This document shows, one piece after another, positions 1 through 5,857 of a DNA stretch of 7,701 nt. The notes below the pieces were generated by a model that did no database searches, was not told where the DNA came from, and saw only the letters and a program-made list of their open reading frames with translations. The DNA is from Bacteroidota bacterium (GTDB lineage: Bacteria; Bacteroidota; Ignavibacteria; UBA10030). The translations under genes were made by a program, and so were the position numbers. The first letter of the stretch is position 1, and each line of letters starts with the position of its first letter. The stretch is from the NCBI GenBank assembly GCA_003519375.1, contig DOWV01000042.1, positions 1 through 7,701 of the forward strand, in the 5' to 3' direction.

Positions 1-33
1 TAAAGGTGCTGTTGCCACGCGCAACCGCCGATG

Positions 34-49
34 ACGCAAAGACGGAAAA
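34..49. repeat. Partial octamer-type repeat upstream of the operon
   Basis: Two consecutive 8-base units, ACGCAAAG (34-41) and ACGGAAAA (42-49), match the unit pattern NCGCNAAG of the long palindromic element at 7600-7674. Eleven bases (34-44) are identical to 7603-7613. It is probably a degenerate or partial copy of the same intergenic repeat family. A short perfect hairpin precedes it (GTTGC at 11-15, GCAAC at 21-25). I see no clear promoter in the 135 bases before the first gene, either sigma-70 type or the Bacteroidetes TTTG/TAnnTTTG type. Confidence 0.4.
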
Positions 50-135
50 TGGCGGGACGATCGCACCGGAATTGTTCCTTATCACTCCATCCCTGAGTTT
101 CTTGCTCTCTCTGTTCCACAGCGTGTGAGGATACC

Positions 136-2889
136 ATGAAAAGGCTCTTCTTAGTCTCCCTTCTCGCAGTTCAGTTTGTCTTGGCGGGAACCTCCGGCAA
201 GATCGCCGGGAAGGCTGTCGATGCAGCAACAGGGCAGCCCCTTCCATCAGTCAACATCCAGATTGTCGGGACATCCTACGGTGCGGCGAGCGACATCGAG
301 GGTAATTACTTCATCATCAACGTACCGGTAGGCACGTACACGCTCAAAGCATCGATGATCGGTTATTCGGCGAAGACGATTTCGAACGTGAAAGTCATGC
401 TCGACATGACGACGACGATCGACTTTCGGATGGATGCCGCCGACGTGCAGATGGAGGAGGTGATCGTCGTTGCAAGCCGGCCTCCGATTCAGGCGGACCT
501 GACGTCCACAAAGCATACGGTGGAGTCCGACGCGATCGACGCCCTGCCAGTCGACAACCTCATGCAGGTCGTGTTCTTGCAAGCCGGCGTCAATGGCAGT
601 AATTTCCGGGGCGGCCGCTTCAACGAGGCGCTGTTCCTGGTCGATGGCATGGCGGTGAAGAGTGCGATCAACAGTTACAGCGGGACAACCACGGCCGGCT
701 TTTCGACGAGCCTGCCCCAATTGAGCATTTCAGAGATTCAGGTGACGACGGGCGGGTTTGAGGCCGAGTATGGCAACGCACAGTCGGGCATCGTCAACAC
801 GATCACGCGCGACCAGAACCGGCTCTCGGCAAAACTGCGCGTTCGCACGTCGGATTTCCCCTGGGCGAAGATGGAATGGACTCCGAACGCGTACGGCAAA
901 GGCCAGCCGGATTGGAGAAACTATGAAGCGTATCTCAGCGCTCCCTCTGTTGCGCTGGGAAACATCAATTTCTTCCTGAATGGCTCAGCCGACATCGCGT
1001 TGCAGACCCGCGGCCAGCTGCCGCATGAAAACTTCTTTCGTGAGTCGTATCAGGCTAAACTAAGAGCGGTCACCTCCGATACGCGCGTCTCGTTGACGGG
1101 ATTGCGATCATGGTCGTTGGACAACGACTACTACCACACGTACTCCAAGTATGGCCCGCCGAGTCAGGGTTACCAGACCGACATCTTCCAACGCACGGTC
1201 ACGGAGGGAGGAGTCAAGACGCTCGAGCAGTTCATTTTCGTGGCAGACCCTCAAAAGTATCACAATGCGCGCAACCCGGATTCGGCGAAGTTTGCCGACG
1301 ACGGTTTGTGGTACAAAAATGTGCGCAACGTGTATCAGTCGGGAATGCAGGAACATGTGTCTGTGCCGATCAACCAGAGTTACAACATCGGCCTGCTGGT
1401 GAATCAGACCATTAATCAACAGTCCTTCCTCGACATCAAACTCTCACAATTCTGGACAAACTTCCGGGAGATCGTTCGCGATGCCAATGACCGGGACGGG
1501 AACGGAAGCACGTCGGACGAATTGTACTGGGGAAGGAACGGGAGCAGCGGAGGGTACGAAAGCCGTCTCAGCACCGAAGGCTACTGGAACTACACGGGCG
1601 ACGAAGGCTGGTTCCTGAATCAGGTCTCCCGCACGACCTCTCTTCGGATGGACTACTCAAATCAGATCAACTCCTCTCATCTCCTGAAAACAGGTGTGGA
1701 AATCGGATACATCAAGGGAGACGTCGAGAAAGTGTCGTTTGAGTCGGTCAGCAACCCGCGCTTTGACCTTTGGAACGAAGACCTCTTCGAGATGGCCTAC
1801 TATCTTCAGGACAAGATCGAAGTTCGCGACGGCTTCATCGTGAACGCGGGCATCCGGCTCGACTACTACAATCCCAATGGACTGACCGGCGAGGTCTTGT
1901 ATCCAGCCGATCCCACCACATTGCCAAGCCATAAAGACGGGCTGGGACTCACATCGGCAGACAAAGCTCCGTCGAGGTGGCAGGTAAGTCCGCGCATCGG
2001 AATCTCGCACCCGATTACAGAGCGTGATAAGATTCACTTCTATTATGGCCATTTCTTCCAGCGTCCCGATCTTCGGTACCTGTACGAAAACGTCTCTTTG
2101 AACTTCCGCTACACAACGAACGTAGACCTTGGAAATCCCCGGCTTCTCCCGGAGAAGACAGTTTCCTACGAACTTGGGTGGGATCACCTCTTCACCGACT
2201 TCCTCCGGATGAATACCACGCTCTACTTCAAAGACATTACCAACCTCGTCGGTGCCACCGATTATGTCATTTCGGGTTCGCCGGATTCTTACCAGGCGTA
2301 TACGAACATGGACTATGCGAATGTGCGTGGGCTCGAGCTGACGCTGGAGACCATAGGCACACGGGGTGTTGCCGGAATGGTCAACGTTTCCTATGCGTTT
2401 GCAAACGGCCGCTCATCTTCCGTCTTCCGCTCGAACGGTGAGGTTGTGCCTCGCCGCCTCGATCCGCTTAACTGGGATCTGCGGTGGAAGATCAACGCCA
2501 ACATCCTGTTGACGTCAACGGGGTCGATCCGGGAATTGATCGGCGACGCCGAAGTCGATTTTGTCATCACGGCGCGATCCGGCTATCCCTATTCGAGCAA
2601 TACGCGGGATGCATTCCCTCTCTTTGTTCTTCGCAACGATGCGCGACTGCCATGGCAGAGCAACGTCGACATGCGCGCGCGAAAGTCGTTTGCTTTCGAC
2701 GGCATTGAATTTTCTGTGTTCGCCGAAATCAAGAATTTGCTCAACTCGAAGTACGTGTCATTCATTGCCGGGGGCCGCGAAGGTCTGGTGCAATACGAGG
2801 CAACGGGCGATCCGACCGGTCCATACAACAACCCTACAGCCTATACCCGTCCCCGCACGTACCGGCTTGGATTTCAGGTTCAATTTTGA
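136..2889 (+). CDS. TonB-dependent outer-membrane receptor with N-terminal carboxypeptidase-regulatory-like domain
   Basis: This 917-residue protein is a TonB-dependent transporter, which moves a ligand across the outer membrane using energy from TonB-ExbBD. A signal peptide is visible (MKRLFLVSLLAVQFVLAG, about 1-18). It is followed by a CarboxypepD_reg-like beta domain (about 20-100) of the GKAVDAATGQPLPSVNI / GNYFIINVPVGTYTLKA type. EEVIVVA (107-113) resembles a TonB box. The plug (about 115-230) carries RGGR (158-161), LVDGM (168-172) and a GGFEAEYGNAQSGIVN segment. The remaining roughly 680 residues are aromatic-rich and beta-strand-like, ending in QVQF, a terminal aromatic typical of BAM substrates. 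The ATG start has GAGG five bases upstream (127-130). It is first in a tight operon with a sorting-domain protein and a PorV-type protein. No SusD-like lipoprotein is adjacent, so I do not call it SusC. The ligand is unknown. The family assignment is very secure. Confidence 0.95.
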   Translation: MKRLFLVSLLAVQFVLAGTSGKIAGKAVDAATGQPLPSVNIQIVGTSYGAASDIEGNYFIINVPVGTYTLKASMIGYSAKTISNVKVMLDMTTTIDFRMDAADVQMEEVIVVASRPPIQADLTSTKHTVESDAIDALPVDNLMQVVFLQAGVNGSNFRGGRFNEALFLVDGMAVKSAINSYSGTTTAGFSTSLPQLSISEIQVTTGGFEAEYGNAQSGIVNTITRDQNRLSAKLRVRTSDFPWAKMEWTPNAYGKGQPDWRNYEAYLSAPSVALGNINFFLNGSADIALQTRGQLPHENFFRESYQAKLRAVTSDTRVSLTGLRSWSLDNDYYHTYSKYGPPSQGYQTDIFQRTVTEGGVKTLEQFIFVADPQKYHNARNPDSAKFADDGLWYKNVRNVYQSGMQEHVSVPINQSYNIGLLVNQTINQQSFLDIKLSQFWTNFREIVRDANDRDGNGSTSDELYWGRNGSSGGYESRLSTEGYWNYTGDEGWFLNQVSRTTSLRMDYSNQINSSHLLKTGVEIGYIKGDVEKVSFESVSNPRFDLWNEDLFEMAYYLQDKIEVRDGFIVNAGIRLDYYNPNGLTGEVLYPADPTTLPSHKDGLGLTSADKAPSRWQVSPRIGISHPITERDKIHFYYGHFFQRPDLRYLYENVSLNFRYTTNVDLGNPRLLPEKTVSYELGWDHLFTDFLRMNTTLYFKDITNLVGATDYVISGSPDSYQAYTNMDYANVRGLELTLETIGTRGVAGMVNVSYAFANGRSSSVFRSNGEVVPRRLDPLNWDLRWKINANILLTSTGSIRELIGDAEVDFVITARSGYPYSSNTRDAFPLFVLRNDARLPWQSNVDMRARKSFAFDGIEFSVFAEIKNLLNSKYVSFIAGGREGLVQYEATGDPTGPYNNPTAYTRPRTYRLGFQVQF

Positions 2890-2894
2890 GGTGA
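2888..2894 (+). promoter_or_regulatory. SD overlapping the receptor stop codon
   Basis: GAGGTGA lies four bases before ATG 2899, and its first two bases belong to the TGA stop (2887-2889) of the receptor gene. A ribosome terminating on the receptor therefore sits on the next gene's initiation site, which suggests translational coupling. Confidence 0.75.
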
Positions 2895-2898
2895 CCCC

Positions 2899-4842
2899 AT
2901 GAAGAAAACCATCGTATTCATATCGTTTCTGAGTGTCTTCCTTGCCGCGGCTGCCTGGGCGCAGGACGGTCCAAAGCCGCGCGAGAGAATGTTGTCGAAG
3001 GCTGCAACCGGGACTGCCGCGGATCCGAAGGGCTTCAGCCACAAAGTTGGAGCGTTGTGGACGCAGGTCACCAACTATGGATTCTACGGCGATCGTAACT
3101 ACGAACAGCCCAACTTCGAATGGCCGGGGGGCAGCGGAAACCTCTATGGATGGTTGCAGTCAATCTGGATTGGCGGAATCGCCGATACGATAGGCTACAT
3201 GTCTGCGGGCGAATCCAACCATTTCCGGCCGCTTGATTCCATCACTGTCAAACGCGCCGCAGAAGGATCCCTTTCGGCAGAGGACACATACACTCGCTAC
3301 ACCGATATTGATCCGGCCAGTCCATCGGGCGTCCACGTCAACCTTGGCGTGGAGATCACCGAACGGACATACGCATGGGATCAGTCGTACAATGATGACT
3401 TCATCATCTGCGACTACTGGATCAAGTATGTGCCCTACGACCGGAACAAGAACGGTCAAATCGACGACGCAGAGAAAAAACTCACGGGCGTCTATGTTGG
3501 CTTCCGAATGGATGCCGACGTCTCCGGATTCCTCGGCTCCAGCACACCGACGACCTTATGGGATACCGACGACCTCGCAGGCTACGATTCGACGAACAAG
3601 CTCACCTATGTCTACGATGCAGACAGTCCCGTCGTAGCGGGAGATGATACCGGGAATCCGGATCCCGTGACAGGGATTCTCAGGTCGCCCGGGTACGCCG
3701 GCGCACGGTTGTTGTATGCCGACAGTGCGCATTTTGTCGGCAATTACACGGGAAAGCCGACAATGGCCACACCGTCGTACAGAAATTCCGAGCCGCTGAC
3801 ATCGCAGGCTCAGTATGAGTGGGTCGCGAAGGGCACGATTACGACGGGCATAAGCGTCATCCGGGATTACCGGGCTATCTTCGGCGTCGGGCCTTATACC
3901 ATCAATGGCGGAGATTCGATTCACATTGTGATCGCCTGGGTCATCGGGCCGGGTCTCCAGGGAATCATCAAGAATTCACAGATCGCACAGTCGATGTTCG
4001 ATGGCAACTATCTCCGTGCGCCGTCATCACCTGACGTGCCGACACTGACAATCACACCGACAACATCAGCCGGAACGCCCTCACTGTCGCTTCGCTGGAG
4101 GAAGAACGCGGAGTCAAGCAGGGATCCCCTGACCGGCGCGCAGGACTTTGCCGGCTATGGTGTTTATCGAACATCGCGGCAGGACGCCGGAGGCAATTCC
4201 ATCTGGGATACGCTGGCGATCTACGTGAAAAATAATGCGGTGGATCAAGCGAAGGATTCCCTGTGGTACGGGCGTCCCTTCCTGAAGAACTGGCCGCCAG
4301 CCACGGTTGTGCAGGGGACAGACACCCTCTATGAATGGATCGACGAGGGCACACCGAATGGACTCATCTACACGTATGCAGTAACCGCGTTCGATGCCGG
4401 CGATCCCACCCTCGGGATCGGGAGACTTGAGAATCAAATCGGCCGCGGCAGGCTTTCCACGAAAGTATTCATGCCGAACGCCCCTGCGACGAACAGCGTA
4501 TCCAATATCCGTGTTGTTCCAAACCCCTTCATGGGTTCGAGCATTTACAACAATCCCAACCCGGTGGACACAAACCCGTGGGTGGGCCGGTTACGTTTCA
4601 TTAACCTGCCGCCGGATGCGAAGATCTCGATTTTCACACTCGCCGGGGACCTCGTTCAGACTATCAACAGCGGCGATGTGGTCTATCAAAGTCGCGACGT
4701 GAAGATCAGCGGTGACTTCACCGGTGTTGCAGAATGGGATCTTACAACGAAGAACAACCAGGAAGCTGTGAGTGGTCTCTATATCTACGTGGTGGAGTCT
4801 TCCGCAGGGACCCACACCGGCAAATTCGTCATCATGCGCTGA
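2899..4842 (+). CDS. Secreted multidomain protein with EF-hand-like loop, Fn3-like region and C-terminal T9SS-type sorting domain
   Basis: A 647-residue exported protein of unknown function. The signal peptide is MKKTIVFISFLSVFLAAAAWA, with likely cleavage before QDGPK. Residues about 45-370 form an aromatic, Gly-rich region with YGFYGDRNYEQPNFEWPGGS and WLQSIWIGGI stretches. I recall similar N-termini in uncharacterised FCB proteins but cannot name the family. Within it, residues 181-192 (DRNKNGQIDDAE) match the 12-residue EF-hand/dockerin calcium loop, with D/N/N at positions 1, 3 and 5, G at 6, I at 8 and E at 12. Residues about 375-510 look like a fibronectin-III domain (FAGYGVYRT, YTYAVTAFDAGDP). 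The end (about 533-647) is a sorting-type domain with VVPNPF (539-544), KISIFTLAGDLV, and a GLYIYVVES...TGKFVIMR finish, as in T9SS type A cargo. Its position between the receptor and a PorV-type gene suggests a surface protein exported by, or partnered with, that machinery. The domain reading is fairly sure; the function is unknown. Confidence 0.85.
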   Translation: MKKTIVFISFLSVFLAAAAWAQDGPKPRERMLSKAATGTAADPKGFSHKVGALWTQVTNYGFYGDRNYEQPNFEWPGGSGNLYGWLQSIWIGGIADTIGYMSAGESNHFRPLDSITVKRAAEGSLSAEDTYTRYTDIDPASPSGVHVNLGVEITERTYAWDQSYNDDFIICDYWIKYVPYDRNKNGQIDDAEKKLTGVYVGFRMDADVSGFLGSSTPTTLWDTDDLAGYDSTNKLTYVYDADSPVVAGDDTGNPDPVTGILRSPGYAGARLLYADSAHFVGNYTGKPTMATPSYRNSEPLTSQAQYEWVAKGTITTGISVIRDYRAIFGVGPYTINGGDSIHIVIAWVIGPGLQGIIKNSQIAQSMFDGNYLRAPSSPDVPTLTITPTTSAGTPSLSLRWRKNAESSRDPLTGAQDFAGYGVYRTSRQDAGGNSIWDTLAIYVKNNAVDQAKDSLWYGRPFLKNWPPATVVQGTDTLYEWIDEGTPNGLIYTYAVTAFDAGDPTLGIGRLENQIGRGRLSTKVFMPNAPATNSVSNIRVVPNPFMGSSIYNNPNPVDTNPWVGRLRFINLPPDAKISIFTLAGDLVQTINSGDVVYQSRDVKISGDFTGVAEWDLTTKNNQEAVSGLYIYVVESSAGTHTGKFVIMR

Positions 4843-4846
4843 GGTG
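4841..4846 (+). promoter_or_regulatory. SD overlapping the stop codon of the sorting-domain gene
   Basis: GAGGTG lies four bases before ATG 4851, and its first two bases are part of the TGA stop at 4840-4842. The arrangement matches the preceding junction. It fixes the PorV-type start at 4851. An upstream in-frame ATG at 4734 lies deep inside the previous gene and would put a non-signal stretch in front of the clear MKKTILLILL signal peptide. Confidence 0.75.
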
Positions 4847-4850
4847 CCAA

Positions 4851-5813
4851 ATGAAAAAAACTATTCTGCTCATACTTCTCTTTGTTGTCCCGCTTGCTGC
4901 TCAGCAGTTTGGGCAGGTGGGCACCAGCGGTGCGCAGCTGTTCAAGATTAGTTTTGATCCGCGCGCATCCGCACTGGGCAACGCCGCAGCATCGGTCGTG
5001 AGCAACGCATCGGCGTTATACACAAACGTGTCGGGCATCGAAGGAATCCGGAATACCGACCTGGCGTTTACCTATGTCCCCTGGTTTGCGGGTATCGACA
5101 TGGTATCCATCGCGGCCGCCCACCGGTTCGGCGAAATCGGGGTGGTGGGATTTCAGGCGACAGGATTCAGCACAAACGAAGAAATCACAACGGTCGAGAT
5201 GGAAAACGGGACCGGGCAAACCTATTCGATCCAGAATATCGTACTGGGACTCTCCTTCGCACGACACATCACCGAGAAACTTGTCATCGGCGCACAGGTA
5301 AAATATATCCGAGAATCGTACTTCGATCATTCAACGTCGGGACTTGCCTTTGACATCGGAAGCAACTATGACCTCGGTTTTCTGGGCTCCCGGCTGGCGA
5401 TGACGCTGCAGAATTTTGGACCGGATCTCAATCCCCTGGAAGGAAGCTACAGGGACTACAGCGAAGGCAACGTCGAAAAAGGATTCTTGCGTAATCCCCT
5501 GCCCGTAACGTTTCGCGCTTCCTTTACCATGGAGCCCATAGTGTCCGAGGCATATCGTGCCCGCTTCATTGTGGACCTGATCCACCCGAATGACAATATT
5601 GAGCATTACTGCCTGGGGAGCGAAGTGCTTCTCTATGATTTCCTGGCGGTTCGCGGTGGTCTGAAGCTGAATTATGACGACGAATCATTCGCAGCCGGTG
5701 TTGGATTAATGGGAGGCAAATTTCTGGGTCAGAACGTTCGTTTCGATTATTCATTTGAAAAATTCAAAGTCCTCCCCTCGGTGCAGAAGCTCTCGATCGG
5801 GATTGCTTTCTAA
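4851..5813 (+). CDS. PorV/PorQ-family outer-membrane beta-barrel protein
   Basis: A 320-residue protein with a signal peptide (MKKTILLILLFVVPLAA, likely cleaved before QQFG). The mature N-terminus has the family's hallmark layout: GTSGAQLFKISFDPRASALGNAAAS (about 24-48), then NASALYTNVSGI (52-63) at the place where relatives have an 'ALYWNPAG'-like motif. The remainder alternates short beta-strands, and the chain ends in GIAF, a terminal aromatic as in BAM-assembled barrels. In Bacteroidetes, PorV works with the type IX translocon and shuttles cargo to the attachment complex, while PorQ is a related barrel. This locus has no other por genes, so this is more likely one of several paralogues dedicated to the neighbouring sorting-domain protein than the core PorV. 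That division of labour is inferred. Family membership is well supported, but which subfamily is not, so no symbol is given. Confidence 0.85.
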   Translation: MKKTILLILLFVVPLAAQQFGQVGTSGAQLFKISFDPRASALGNAAASVVSNASALYTNVSGIEGIRNTDLAFTYVPWFAGIDMVSIAAAHRFGEIGVVGFQATGFSTNEEITTVEMENGTGQTYSIQNIVLGLSFARHITEKLVIGAQVKYIRESYFDHSTSGLAFDIGSNYDLGFLGSRLAMTLQNFGPDLNPLEGSYRDYSEGNVEKGFLRNPLPVTFRASFTMEPIVSEAYRARFIVDLIHPNDNIEHYCLGSEVLLYDFLAVRGGLKLNYDDESFAAGVGLMGGKFLGQNVRFDYSFEKFKVLPSVQKLSIGIAF

Positions 5814-5843
5814 GTGTTTGTAGAGGAACGGTGATCGAAGTCC

Positions 5844-5850
5844 GAGGTGA
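5844..5850 (+). promoter_or_regulatory. SD supporting the TTG start of the M19 peptidase
   Basis: GAGGTGA, identical to the SD before the gene at 2899, lies seven bases upstream of TTG 5858. The alternative GTG at 5831 has only AGAGGA (5822-5827), three bases away, which is a poor spacing. Starting at TTG gives MKRPGG..., a better signal-peptide n-region than the MIEVRGESH produced by the GTG. Confidence 0.6.
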
Positions 5851-5857
5851 ATCTCAT

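Noticed and set aside
1..135. Promoter for the operon
   Set aside because: No convincing -35/-10 pair or Bacteroidetes-type TTTG/TAnnTTTG element could be picked out by eye.
247..720. Long minus-strand open frame (157 codons) within the receptor gene
   Set aside because: It is entirely antisense to a well-supported gene, shows no recognisable domain, and is rich in His and Arg as expected for reverse-strand shadows of GC-rich coding DNA.
1657..2187. Minus-strand open frame (176 codons) opposite the receptor barrel
   Set aside because: It is a shadow of the receptor frame with no domain or credible start context.
136..4842. SusC/SusD-type glycan uptake pair
   Set aside because: The second protein has no lipobox and no visible SusD-like helical repeats. 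It is beta-rich, with a sorting domain at its end.
4734..4850. N-terminal extension of the PorV-type protein from ATG 4734
   Set aside because: It overlaps the previous gene's conserved C-terminal domain. ATG 4851 has a good SD and starts a clear signal peptide.
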